DNA from: Flaccisagitta enflata
Lineage: Eukaryota > Chaetognatha > Sagittoidea > Aphragmophora
Direction: 5' to 3'
Assembly (NCBI GenBank): GCA_965153355.1
Contig: OZ231128.1
Coordinates: 50,592,001 to 50,656,000 of the forward strand
Length of the DNA: 64,000 nt
Position numbers and translations under genes: made by a program
Notes under the pieces: generated by a model
The model's input: the letters and a program-made list of their open reading frames with translations, nothing else
What the model was told of the DNA's origin: nothing
Databases searched by the model: none
Part shown: positions 24,585 to 36,400 of the stretch, piece after piece
Layout of the letters: each line of letters opens with the position of its first letter
How positions within the stretch are numbered: position 1 is the first letter of the stretch

Positions 24585-24775
24585 CCGCCAAATTCAATAC
24601 ACGCAGTTGAACAGTCAGGACGCATCGTTACCTGGTCGGGCTTGTACTCTTATTCTTCATCTTTTTAACATTCATTTCATTGTATGAATAATCTACAAAT
24701 CTATTTTCTGGCTTCTCAATTATATGATATTCAGCAAGTGTCCTCTTCTTTCATAAAATGATTGGAATCTAATCT
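24585..24775 (-). pseudogene. Decayed 3' fragment of an XKR-like gene
   Basis: The minus strand has two short matches to the C-terminus of the XKR gene at 54216-56974, in the same order. YERRGHLLNI corresponds to RERRYHNINA, and KPDQVTMRPD corresponds to EPNQVTMRPD (only the latter also matches clearly in DNA, around AGTCAGGACGCAT). Between them the frame shifts and a stop appears. It looks like the remains of a paralogue, now isolated among repeats. Upstream similarity could not be followed, partly because A17 interrupts the area. The alternative is a short chance match, made unlikely by the co-linear pair. Confidence 0.5.
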
Positions 24776-24813
24776 CGAAGTTGACTATCAATCGTCATTG
24801 TTATGATTAAATA

Positions 24814-24946
24814 AACAAGTAGGCCAATAAGTGCGCCGTGTGGATAGCCGAACGAATGCGTTACCGACAGACCAACAGACGGACAGGCAGACAGAACGAC
24901 GGACACAGCCTCTTTCAGATGTGCGTTGGCGCGGCGTACATGAAAA
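24814..24946 (+). mobile_element. Family A copy A17, subfamily d
   Basis: AACAAGTAGGCCAATAAGTG, 5' arm AAGTGCGCCG, GTGTGGATAGCCGAACGAAT, (GACAGACC)-type core, GGACACAGCCTC, then ATGTGCG...CGGCGTACAT and GAAAA. It matches the complement of A24 over most of its length. Confidence 0.78.
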
Positions 24947-25980
24947 TGCTTTATCCATTTTCTCAAAAACGGTGTACCGACGAATGGGTGGAGGAATAGT
25001 TGTTATGAGACCCTCTACTGAAGATCTCGTAATTCATAAGCATTGGAAGAGTATTGCTCATGAGCTTCTTTGCGGGATTTCGCGGGCAGAAAGTTTTTTA
25101 TGTTCATATTCTGTCACATTGATGTTTCACTATCATATTCATCTGACTATATTTTTTCCTACTCATCAAGTTCAAACAATTGTTGGCATACCTTAAAGAT
25201 TTTAAGCCTTACACTTACTACGAAACAATGTGTAATCAGGTCAGTGTGACTGACTTTGAACATACCTAATTCGTAATTCTTGTGGCGAAAGCAACCGTAA
25301 ATGAATCGAGCTACTGGCCTAAGATTATTCATACTTAAACCTGTCTAAACAACTTTTCAGTATGGGACCCATCTGGTGGTCACTATGTCATTCATTTAGC
25401 TTTTCAAAGATTAACGTTTTTTTTTCAGATGGTAATATTTCGGTATGCTGGATAGTCATTCGGCCTTGTGGTGTTAGTCTCTGGGCACTCAAGATCCTTT
25501 TTACGCAGTCTTTCTTCACTCTTACAAACATCTACGTCGACGATATGATAAACTTTCCCCCATAACTGTTTGCCATAACGTATAACTCGATCTCTTTTTC
25601 AGAATGACTTTAATTATTCATCAATGGTCACTACTAAATCGCTGATTTAAAGTGTGCGTGATAAAACTCTACATTGATATGAAATTGAATGGCATTGAAA
25701 TTAACGACAGTAATCGACGAAAACGATAAATATAACTGATGCATAGACAAACGGACTGACTGATGGAGGGTTAGACGAACCGACATGGTGACTCGGTGGG
25801 TCCAATGTTACGTTGGCCAACATTTATAGACGATTTGATATGGCCATATGGGTTAATGAATTTCGATTTTCTGCATTGAAAAGTCTGTTGATAATTTTAA
25901 CTTCAATGAGAGAACCTATTATAGTTTGATGGAAATACAGTGGACTACTACCCTTTCCGCACCTGATTTGACTGATTCGG
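24947..25980. other. Unassigned DNA
   Basis: About 1 kb without a supported gene. Small open frames exist but show no family features. CGGACTGACTGATGG near 25750 may be a family A core remnant. Confidence 0.3.
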
Positions 25981-26340
<360 letters not shown>

Positions 26341-26441
26341 GTGTGTAAATAAAATAAATTAACCTGGAAGGACCATAAATTTGCAGCTATTATAGGCGGA
26401 ATTCCGTTTGTGGCGGACTGTATCTAATTGCCAGATGATAT

Positions 26442-26647
<206 letters not shown>

Positions 26648-26918
26648 ATTGTAAAGAGCGATACACCATCGGACCAATCTACTCGGATTGACATCTGTGA
26701 GATCATGCACAGTTGTATCGGTGTATGGGAGAAAAATGAAAGGGCCTACAGGCTTTCATCTGAGACCGACAAAAGATGTGTTCAAAAAGAAATTTACTAC
26801 TGAATTCAATTGGTTTCTATTATTATCTGTAATTTTCTATTTCCTAAATGCCCATAATGTCATTTATGGGCCTTTCTATCTGTCTTGGTCTCTGTCGGTC
26901 TGTCTCGGTCTCTGTCGG

Positions 26919-27266
<348 letters not shown>

Positions 27267-27387
27267 CAATTTCATTTATTTTTCTCTCTGATTTTTGTTT
27301 GTACCTACTTCTCCCCTTGGCAAAGGTGATACACGATCGACTTTAAAATTAACCCTCAACACGAGGAAGCTTCAAGAAGAGAGAAAC

Positions 27388-27660
27388 GGCCGATCAGACG
27401 GCACTGCCGGATGAATTTCAACTATCAGACGGCACTGCCGGCTGAATTTCAACTATTAGACGGCACTGCCGGATGAATTCCAACTGTCAGACGGCACTGC
27501 CGGATGAATTCCAACAATCAGACAACACTGCCGCATGAATTTGAACTATCAGACGGCACTGCTGGATGAATTTCAACTATCAGATGGCATTGCCGGTTGA
27601 ATTTCAACTATCAGACGGTACTGCTAAATGAATTTTAACTATCAGATGGCATTGATATGC
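27388..27660 (+). repeat. 31-bp minisatellite
   Basis: About 8.5 units of CAGACGGCACTGCCGGATGA plus ATTTCAACTAT. Divergence rises to the right. Each unit carries GGCACTGCC, a short palindrome. Confidence 0.92.
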
Positions 27661-27684
27661 ATGTCGGCATGGGATCAATCATAC

Positions 27685-27788
27685 TGTATGACAGGTGGAA
27701 CAATATCCCTCACTTTACCCAAACTGAAAAATAAAGAAGAGGGCCTTGTGATTCCTAATGGACTTGTCATTACGCGCAGCACTCCTAG
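27685..27788 (+). repeat. Dispersed repeat, copy 1
   Basis: Starts TGTATGACAGGTGGAACAAT and ends near CACTCCTAG. A second copy of about 110 bp lies at 49235-49345. No inverted ends are visible. Confidence 0.75.
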
Positions 27789-27961
27789 TATGAATGATTG
27801 AGATGATCAGATGATCAGATGTTGATAATACACTTAACTAAGAATACTTTACGCACTGCATGATTTCCCACCTAATTCAGACCAAATTAAACTTAACAAG
27901 GTTAATGTTTACATTTCGTACGTGCTTGATCAATAAGAAGGTAATAATTTGACCAACTGAC

Positions 27962-28243
27962 TGACGCACAGACCACCAAATCCCACCCTGATGGGAAATA
28001 AGCCCCTAACGACACTGACACAGACCACAGACACAGACACAGACCACCAAATCCCACCCTGATAGAAAATAAGCCCCTTACAACACTTTATCCCGCTCAA
28101 GCCACCTACACAGACCACCAATTCCCACCCTGATCGGGAATAAGCCCCTAACGACACTTTATCCCGCTACACAGACCACCAAACCAAACCCTGATGGGAA
28201 ATAAGCCCCTAACGACGATTTATTCCGCTCAAGCCACGAATGA
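27962..28243 (+). repeat. Minisatellite, unit about 65-70 bp
   Basis: About four units of CACAGACCACCAAATCCCAC, CCTGATGGGAAATAAGCCCC and TAACGACACTTTATCCCGC, some with shortened or expanded ACAGAC spacers. Confidence 0.85.
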
Positions 28244-28634
28244 CGTACAAACTCTTTGAGGTCATCTATTTCTTTATTGGTGAATTTTTGTCACAGACGT
28301 ATTCGTTAGAACCTTTTTTGACTAAACCAACTAAGCTAGGTAAAGAGTCCACTAAACTCAGGTTAAACCTAAAATTGGATAGGTGAGTATATGAGTGGAA
28401 GCACATACAATGTAGAAATGATTAACCTTTGAATGTTTTGTTTACTTTTAGATTTTTCATCTATTTCTTTTTTTGTAAGATACTTTTTTTTTTTTGCACA
28501 AATCTTTATCAAAGTCAACCCAAAGAGGGCGGCGCGTGGCCGGATCTTAGCTCGTCAGCGATCCAAGACAAGTTATGACAAAATTGACTAATTTTCTATT
28601 GTGGGTTTACTTAACAAGAGTAAGATCATGCAAG

Positions 28635-28669
<35 letters not shown>

Positions 28670-28972
28670 GGGTATATAGACACAGGCTTGTTGATGAAAT
28701 ATGTCTCTTTAGCGAACCTTCCAGATAATTTCCAGTAGTCAAATCGGTAAACTAGGTGGCTAAATATAACTCCCTCACGCTCATAATTGCCAATCGAATG
28801 TTATAAAATGAAACTATACCTCTTCACAGTTTAGCCAGTTCACACTTTTGGTTCCATTTTCTCGGACTTTTTGGTGATATTGGTCAGTACTACCACGTCA
28901 ACAGGATCGAGTCTTATCTCTTTGCCTTTATGCCGGAGGTGGTATAGAATAGTCAAAAACTAAAGGAGTCCC
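28244..28972. other. Unassigned DNA with a short (GA)n run
   Basis: A GA run lies at about 28640-28668. No gene was seen. Confidence 0.3.
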
Positions 28973-29396
28973 ACGCGAATTAAAAAAAAAAAGACGCACC
29001 CCTTTATCTATTAACTCAGTTATTAGTAAAACAGATCAAATATTTTTTAAAAACTGTTTTAAGTTAAGTTATTTTTAAATTCTAAAAAAAATCTTTCATT
29101 CTAGACCAACCCTAGGTCTGTATCTCAAACGGTTTAGAAGCTAGAGCACAGCACTGTTTTGCTGAAATGCACTTTTTACATAGGGATTGCGAAACTGAAA
29201 TAGGCAACATTTTTACTCAATTTAATGCCATTTCTAAACAAAAAAAGATAGAAATACTAGATTGGCGACAAATAAAATTACTTTCAAAGCCAAAGGGCTT
29301 TTAAATGGTCTAAGATTTTGATTAGTTTTTCTAAATTTTTATAGCTAAATGAACCATTCAAAAGTGCGTCCTTTTTTCTTTTTTTTTTGATTCGCG
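28973..29396. mobile_element. MITE with CGCGAATTAAAA ends
   Basis: Left CGCGAATTAAAAAAAAAAAG then ACGCACC; right GGTGCGTCC-like then TTTTGATTCGCG followed by TA. The shared core occurs inverted at 29101-29140. It is related to the elements at 11317-12596 and 55771-56372, with altered terminal bases. Confidence 0.72.
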
Positions 29397-29404
29397 TAGT
29401 ATTT

Positions 29405-29447
29405 CTTGTCGCGTGCACGCGACTCTATAACCCGCTACACTTTTTTT
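29405..29447 (-). mobile_element. Family A head A18
   Basis: GTCGCGTGCACGCGACT and CTATAACCCGCTACACTTTT only; it runs into family B fragment B7. Confidence 0.7.
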
Positions 29448-29545
29448 GGGTACAAAGGGGACAAAGTCCTATAGAACACAGGAGAACTTTCGTTCGTCCG
29501 TTCGTTTGTTTGTTTGTTCGTTCGTCCCTCCCACCCATGCATACA
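29448..29545 (+). mobile_element. Family B fragment B7 (head)
   Basis: GGGTACAAAGGGGACAAAGT then CCTATAGAACACAGGAGAAC and (GTTC/GTTT) repeats. The first arm has lost its CAGCGGCC part. Confidence 0.65.
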
Positions 29546-29794
29546 TTACATAGAAATAATAAGTGTAAAGTTTTATCAAAATATTTTATAATTCCAAAAG
29601 CAACTACATGATAATACTTTCCATATTTCTCAGTTTGGGTATAGTGAGATGTATATTGTTCTACTTGTCATACAAGTTACAAATTCAAACCAGAATATTG
29701 AGGTCCCACGTTGATAAATAAGATTGTTCAGCCGAATTGATTTGACTTCTAATCTCCACCTGAGGAAAGGTTAACCATCTAACCGTTCACTACT

Positions 29795-30037
29795 TTTTAG
29801 TTGCGTGCTATGCGACTCTACAACCCGCTTTGGCGGTCCGTCGATCCGTCGGTCCGTCGGTCCGTCGGTCCATCAGTCCGTCGGTCCATCGGTCCATCAG
29901 TCCGTCCGTCACACTCTACTTTTTCTGGGTGTTTGCGGTTTCTGGCCTCACTGCTCCTGCACAAATGATCAAGTGGCCTAAAATACGGCCCCTGCCCACC
30001 CGCACGCGACTGGGGTAGCCGTGTATCCGGCCTTGTT
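29795..30037 (-). mobile_element. Family A copy A19
   Basis: Head AGTTGCGTGCTATGCGACT, CAACCCGCTTTGGCGGTCCG, (GTCGGTCC)n core, GGCCCCTGCCCACCCGCACG, ACTGGGGTAGCCGTGTATCC and GGCCTTGTT. The 5' arm AGTCGCGTGC pairs with GCACGCAACT with one mismatch. Confidence 0.9.
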
Positions 30038-30211
30038 CTTTCCAACTGTTGTAATACTTTGCCCGACTACTCCACATTTTTTGGGGAAATATTGATAAGA
30101 TTAATAAAAAAAAAAAGTTTTCATGATGACAGATTAGTGTTTACTTTCAGACCTTCCTTGGTGATTTTTCATACGACGTTGATCAATGATCATAATTACA
30201 TGGAAATATAC

Positions 30212-30538
30212 AACGTATTTCCTGTAATTAGCGCCCCGGGCGCTTTTGAGATTCCAATAAACCATTACCATTTTGTACCTGTAATTAGCGCCCCCTTATT
30301 CAAGTATATATTGATGTTTTTGTTAAAACTATACACTTTTGTCAAATCTTTCTTACTTCAATCAGGTGGAACATTTAAATACCTATTTTTTATGATTTCT
30401 CTCTAAAAACAATTAGTATTCAGTAAATTCGATTCAAATTCTTAGTAAAAAACTTTTTTTTTATGTGCTCTTACCTCTTTTAAAATGGGAGAGGGGGTGC
30501 TAATTAGAGAGGGGCGATGAAAGCAGGAAATACGGTAG
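30212..30538. mobile_element. MITE with ACGTATTTCCTG ends
   Basis: ACGTATTTCCTGTAATTAGC and (reversed) TACCGTATTTCCTGCTTTC ends; internal GCGCCCCGGGCGCTT and GGTGCTAATTAGAG. It is the better preserved relative of 8006-8520. A TA target is likely on the right. Confidence 0.78.
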
Positions 30539-31194
30539 ACATTCAATAACATCGAGAATATCGATATGTAATAGTCCGTCCGTCCGTCAGAAAGTATCTG
30601 TTCCTCTTTTCATGAACATTATTCACAGGGACCGACAGAGGCCTATACAACCTAAACAAATCATAGAGAGGAGGAAAGAAAAAGAAAAAGACAGGAAAAA
30701 AGAAGAAAACGGAAGAAAGGAAAAGGAAAAAAGATAAAAAAAAGGAGAAGGTATAAGAAAGATGTCTAGGGCCTAATATAAACCAACCTCATTGACAGCC
30801 CTTTAATGCAGGGGGTATAACATTCTGCTTAAAGTTCAGTATTCTTTACAATTTCTCTATAAAAAAAACTGCACGTGCTATGGTTTGCGCCGACGATCTC
30901 GTTTTTTTTGGATTGTGTAGGGGCCCAAAATTGCAATGTCAGCCCTCGATTTTTTTTTCCAATATGAGAAGTACCACTTACATAACCGTCGTTTTACAGA
31001 TATTTGAATTGGATGATAAGCGTAATCATTTCACCCCATTTTGAATCGATCTTTTCAAATATCAGGGCTCGAAAAGTATAAAACGATCGGTACAGACGTG
31101 GTCTAATCTAAATGAAAGTGGTTCAAGTCAAGTGATGATTTGCTCTTTGGTCACTTAGTTTGAAGATAATTGGGCAAAGGTTGGAGCTCGTAAC
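30539..31194. other. Unassigned DNA
   Basis: Purine-rich run near 30680-30760 and AT-rich DNA. No gene was seen. Confidence 0.3.
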
Positions 31195-31357
31195 AAAATC
31201 ATGACGTGACGGTCCATACAGAGTAATAGACAGAGCAATGGCCAATGAGTATAACGAAAGCACAATTTCCCGAACGACTTGTAGAACCATCATCATTGTC
31301 ATTATCATTATTATCATCATCATCATCATCATCTTCATCTTCATCTTCATCTTCATC

Positions 31358-31425
<68 letters not shown>

Positions 31426-31546
31426 TATCATCATCATCATCATCGTCATCATCATTCACAGTGACACAAAATCATGACGTATGGAGTTACAGACAGAGCA
31501 ATGGCCAATGAGAAAAACGAAAGCACAATTTCCCAAACGACTTATA

Positions 31547-32027
31547 CAGTCAGTGGACAAAACAAAATAGGTAGAGAGCTCACTCTGTTAGCTTTGATCC
31601 AACCATTAGAGAAGTCAGAAGCCACTCTTAAAAAAGGTTGGCCTATAAAAGCAAGTTATCAACTTTGCTCTCATACGCAGATCAACTTTACAGATTAAAT
31701 CAGTAATTAAGTTCTATTTTTCAAACAAAGCTGAAAAAAACATGGACCGCCAAAATAATGATAGAGGAGGATAAGAACTGTTGGCGGTTTTTTGTTCGTC
31801 CAGGTTGGATGCGTATTTTCTGACTATTATCGCGGGAATTGAAAACACTGAAAGAGTGGCATCTGATTTCTCTAATGCTACTGTTATCAAACAGCAGGCT
31901 GTAAACAACAACTGGTTGTAAAATTCACAGCCGGCTGTCATGCAACAAAGTCAGCAGTTAATAACAGTAGGTTGGATCAAAACCAATAGAGTGAGCTCTC
32001 TACCTATTTTGTTTTGTCCACTGACTG
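31547..32027. mobile_element. MITE with CAGTCAGTGG ends, TA target
   Basis: Terminal repeats of about 57 bp (CAGTCAGTGGACAAAACAAA, then ATAGGTAGAGAGCTC) are mirrored at the right end. TA flanks lie at 31545-31546 and 32028-32029. Unit 1 of the surrounding duplication offers a near-empty site (ACTTGTAGAACC). An inner 274-bp element is nested inside. Confidence 0.9.
31604..31877 (-). mobile_element. Inner 274-bp MITE, CATTAGAGAA ends
   Basis: CATTAGAGAAGTCAGAAGCC at the left is mirrored by GGCATCTGATTTCTCTAATG at the right. An independent copy in the other orientation lies at 46618-46890 without the outer element, which shows that the inner unit is separate. Confidence 0.85.
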
Positions 32028-32162
32028 TATAGAACCATCATCATTATCATCACCATCATTCACGTTGACATCTTTCACGGGGAAAATGTTATGGACTTAA
32101 ATCCTACTCATATATTCTGCGCTTGATTCCTCATTCCCTGGAAAATGATTTTAGTTCTCAAA

Positions 32163-32167
<5 letters not shown>

Positions 32168-32247
<80 letters not shown>
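32168..32247. repeat. (GA)n microsatellite
   Basis: GA run of about 80 bp. Confidence 0.97.
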
Positions 32248-32249
<2 letters not shown>

Positions 32250-32469
32250 TACCAGAATGTACAGTGTCACTGAGACTGTGTCAGTGACGCACTGACACTC
32301 CCTGATATGATGGAAAGTAGTAGTTTGCAGACGAATGAACTAGTGGACCGACCGACTATGTCAATGAGTCCGTGCATCTGACTTACCCCTGCAAGCCATT
32401 GATTCTAAATATTAGAGAGCAAAATTACGGTTGTACGTGACTTGAGTAGACGGATGGCCAGTCTCAGGA

Positions 32470-32611
32470 TCCCCCATCACATCATCATCGTCATCGTCAT
32501 CATGCCATTATCATATTGTGACCATTATCATTAGAATTTCATCATCATTATCATTAGGACGACATCATCATCAATATCATCATCATTGTCATCATCATCA
32601 TCATCATTATC
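32470..32611. repeat. Degenerate (ATC)n, left target of the BEL element
   Basis: ATC/ATT/GTC triplets reach the LTR. The last five bases TTATC (32607-32611) reappear at 40549-40553 beyond the other LTR, where ATC repeats continue. Confidence 0.85.
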
Positions 32612-32807
32612 TAAAATAAATGGAGGGGTTGGTTATAATGAACCTGCTGTTGATAGGATGACAAAATAATAGAAGATAAAGCTGATTGAAGATATTTGAG
32701 TTTCGAGGATTTAAATCAGTTTCACTCCTTTTATTTTGCTGAGGTTATCAATTTCAAACGGAAGCAATCGGAAAATTGTGATTGTAGTCAAGTTGCGGGA
32801 TTCTGGG

Positions 32808-32841
<34 letters not shown>

Positions 32842-33362
32842 TATCTTATCTCTTTTAAGTATCTATCTGTAGTTATAACCAAACTGCAGAATTAAGCGTC
32901 TTTGTTTCCACAATTTATCGACGGAGAATTGCAGAGATTCAATTTCCCCTTTTTTTTCACGAAAGGGAGAAATAAAAGTCCAGAGTTCTTTTCTTTACGA
33001 AGGATTTAATGTAAGTGAATCATTCCAAATTTCAATTAAACAAGAAAACATAAAATAGAAAGAAAAAGTTATTACAAAAAGAAAGATTACATTTTTGTCG
33101 GCAACAATTGTTATTCTTAGGCGGCATTGGAATAAAGACTGAAATAAAGACGAAGGCCGCCAAACTGAGAAGGCAACGTGATTCTTACGAAAAGGAGAAA
33201 ATGAGAATTGACCAGTCAGAAAGGAATTTGACTTTTAAACGGGAGAAAGAATACGTTGAGAAAACTTACGAAGGACAAATTCTTAATACAGTATGAATTA
33301 TCAAAAGTGCTTTTACAGAGATACAGTTTCTTTTCTCTAAATTGCTAATTGCGTTTTTTATA
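32612..33362 (-). repeat. 3' LTR of the BEL element
   Basis: 751 bp. It differs from the 5' LTR mainly by a shorter GA/AT segment (about 32812-32880) and a few substitutions or 1-2 base indels. An AATAAA in element sense lies at 32730-32735. A 62-codon frame on the plus strand occurs in both LTRs and is a by-product of LTR identity. Confidence 0.92.
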
Positions 33363-33480
33363 TTCGGCCCCAAAAAACCGATTTGAGGTTTTTTCAAAAA
33401 AGATACAAGAATACAAAAATACAACAATTGATTCAATAATTGATTGACGTTGATCTAAAAACAAAAGTTAGACATCACAA

Positions 33481-36400
33481 TTAATCTTCACATCCTTCGA
33501 GTAAGACCAAATTCTGTATTGGTCTCTTGATTGTTTTTCCTTTGTTATCTTGAAGTGTGACAGAACGAACATGTCCATCACGACCTACATGAGTTTCCTT
33601 AACCCTAGCTAAGGGCCAAAGATGACGCTTGAGATTCTCCTTCTTGAGAAGAACGAGAGATCCAGGAGTGATGTTTTTCGATCCTTGATGCCACTTTTGA
33701 CGTGGTTGAAGGGTGGGTACGTATTCGTTTACCCATCGTTTTGTCCAATTCTCCTGAAGACTTTTGAGATACTTCAGTCTTGCAGAGAATGCCATTTTGG
33801 ACGGAGGAATGTCCGGCCATGGGTCTGTCGGTTGTTGAAGAGGTCTGCCGATAAGCATCTCAGCAGGAGTAAGCGGAACTTGATCTGGGTTATCCACTAT
33901 TGGTGTAAGTGGACGGGAGTTGATTTGCTCTTCAATTCGAATGATGAGCGTCGCAAGTTCCTTGTCGGTGATGAGAGATTGTCCTAAAACTTTCTTCATC
34001 GGAGTTTTGATGCTTCTCACAAGGCGTTCCCAGAAGCCTCCCCACCAAGGTGCTGCAGGTGGATTGAACTGCCAAATGACGTCAGGCAATTCCTTTGCTG
34101 CCTTTTTGAACGTTGAAGCATTATCGCTGTAGATGTTGAGAGGTTTTCCTCGTCGACAGGAAAAACGCGCGAATGCCATCAAAAATTCTTCAGTGGACTG
34201 ATCATTCACAATCTCTAAATGTACACCACGGGTTGATGCACAAGTAAAGAGGCAAATCCAACGCTTCTCCGCTTGAGTTGAATCTCTCCTTGGTTTGATG
34301 AGAAGAGGTCCAGCGTAATCCAGTCCGACATGAGAGAATGGTGGCAACGCCGTTTTCCTGAAATCTGGCAAATCTGCCATCATTTGTTGACACATTGGCT
34401 TGTTGATCCGTTTGCATGTCATGCAAGATTGTGTTTCGGCCTTCACGGTTGTCATTCCTTTGATGACCCAATATTTTTGACGCAAAATTGCCAATGTCTG
34501 GTTTGATCCCGTATGAAGATTTGAGATGTGAACATCTCTGATGAGAAGTCGGGTGAGATGGGATTTGTTTGGAAGAATGATGATGTTTTTGTTCACTCTT
34601 CCACTCATTTTGATCAAACCATCTTCCAAGATTGGATTGAATTGGATCAATCGAGAGTTTCGTGGAATGGCACGATTCTTCTGAAGGCATTCATATTCTT
34701 CAGAGAAGAAGGTTTTTTGCTCTTGGCTGATGAGCTTTGCTAATGCCCTTTTCCGCTGTTGAGCAATCGAGTTATTCGCCCTCGCCCCCAAAGGGCAACA
34801 AAAGCGAATCACGTACATCATGATCCGCACCAGTTTTTCCAAAGAGCTGTAACGTTCCAAACTGATGACAGGTTCACGAACCTGTGTGATATTGACAGCC
34901 ACTTTCCTTTGTTCAATATCTGGCTTTTCCATCACAGGCTGATTTGGCCAATCACCTGTTTTGATGAATTCAGGGCCCTCAATCCAAAGCTTGGATTGCT
35001 TTTCATCCAAAGGCCAAATGCCCCTGGATGGGATATCTGCAGGGTTATCGTCTCCAGGCACCCACATGCATTTAACTCCATGACTGCCGCATGTTCGTTG
35101 GATTTCCGCAATCCTGTTCCCAACAAAGGGTTTGTAGCGTGCTGAAGAAGATTCGATCCAACCAAGCGCAATAGTAGAATCTGTCCACAAGAAAGTCTCA
35201 ATCCCAGATTTGAAAACTTCTTCGTGGAGAAAGGCAAGTAAGCGTGAGCCTAACACTGCTCCCAGCAACTCCATGCGGGGGAGTGAGACAACTTTGATGG
35301 GCTTTACTCTTGTCTTAGACATGAGAAAGCAAGAGCCTCTCTCAGAAAATGCATATGCAACAGCGGCATATGCTGATTCACTGGCATCTACAAAGATGTG
35401 AAGAACAGTAGGGTCGCCAAAGAACCGAGGAATTTCAAAGTCAACAACAGTTGCTTTTCTGAATTCTTCCACTTCACGCTTCAACTCATCAGATAGAAGC
35501 TGGTCCCAATCAGAACCTAGTTGCCATATCTTCTGCATTATCATCTTCCCCTTGCAGATAAGAGGGCTCCTGCCACCAATAGGGTCCCAGAAGGAGGCGA
35601 TTTTTTGCAAAAATTCCCTCTTGGTGGTTGGAGTTTTGTCCCACTCTTTGTTGGGGACGCGGAGAGAGTCATGATTTGTATGCCACTGCAAGCCAAGAAC
35701 TGCAGCTTCTTCACTATCATCAGTCCCTTCAATCATGCTCAATAACTCCTTGTTGTTGCTATTGATTTTGTGCACTTTCATGTGCATAGACCCAAAAAAG
35801 CCTTTGATTTGAGTCAGAATATCAACACCATCATCAACTGAATCGCACCCTCCAGGCACATCGTCCATGTAGAGCTCGTTTTCGACAAACTCACAAGCTT
35901 TTGGGAATTTTTGTTTGATGTCATCACGCTGAGCGTGGTATTCACAAGTTGCCATGGACAGGAATGGAGAGGAAGATTCACCGAACATGACACTCGTTTG
36001 GCGAGCTATCCCTTTTGGTGTGATGATTCGATGAAGGTCTTGTTGTTCAACTGGTATCTTTATCTGCCAAAACATCTTTTTGACATCAGACACGAATGCA
36101 ATTTTTCGTGATCGAAAGCGTAGAATTGATCCAACGATATCTGGCAGTAGATTTGGCCCAACATGTTGAACGCTGTTCAGGGAAATGCCAAATTTACCCT
36201 TGAATGAGGCATTTTTCACAATCCTCACGGGTGTTGTTGGATGGCCTGGCCTAAGCACCAAGTGCCAAGGTAGGTAGTGGACACCTCCAGCTGGAGTGTC
36301 AGCATCAGAGACCAGTTCTAGAACACCGAGATCAAACTGTTCATCAAAAATCTTTTGAACAGTAGCTCTTTTTTCTGGGTCATTCTTCAGGATGGCTTGC

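Larger units (their letters stand above)
31195..32075 (+). repeat. Tandem duplication with (ATC)n, second unit split by a MITE
   Basis: The unit starts near AAAATCATGACGT, contains GACAGAGCAATGGCCAATGA and AGCACAATTTCCC, then (ATC)n and ATTCAC. Unit 1 is 31195-31468. Unit 2 starts at about 31469 and resumes after the MITE at 32028. The ATC tract is about 150 bp in unit 1 and under 30 bp in unit 2. Confidence 0.82.

Noticed and set aside
33108-33296. A 62-codon frame present at 33108 and again at 40294
   Set aside because: It lies on the plus strand of both LTRs of the BEL element, so duplication is due to the LTRs and not to a gene pair.
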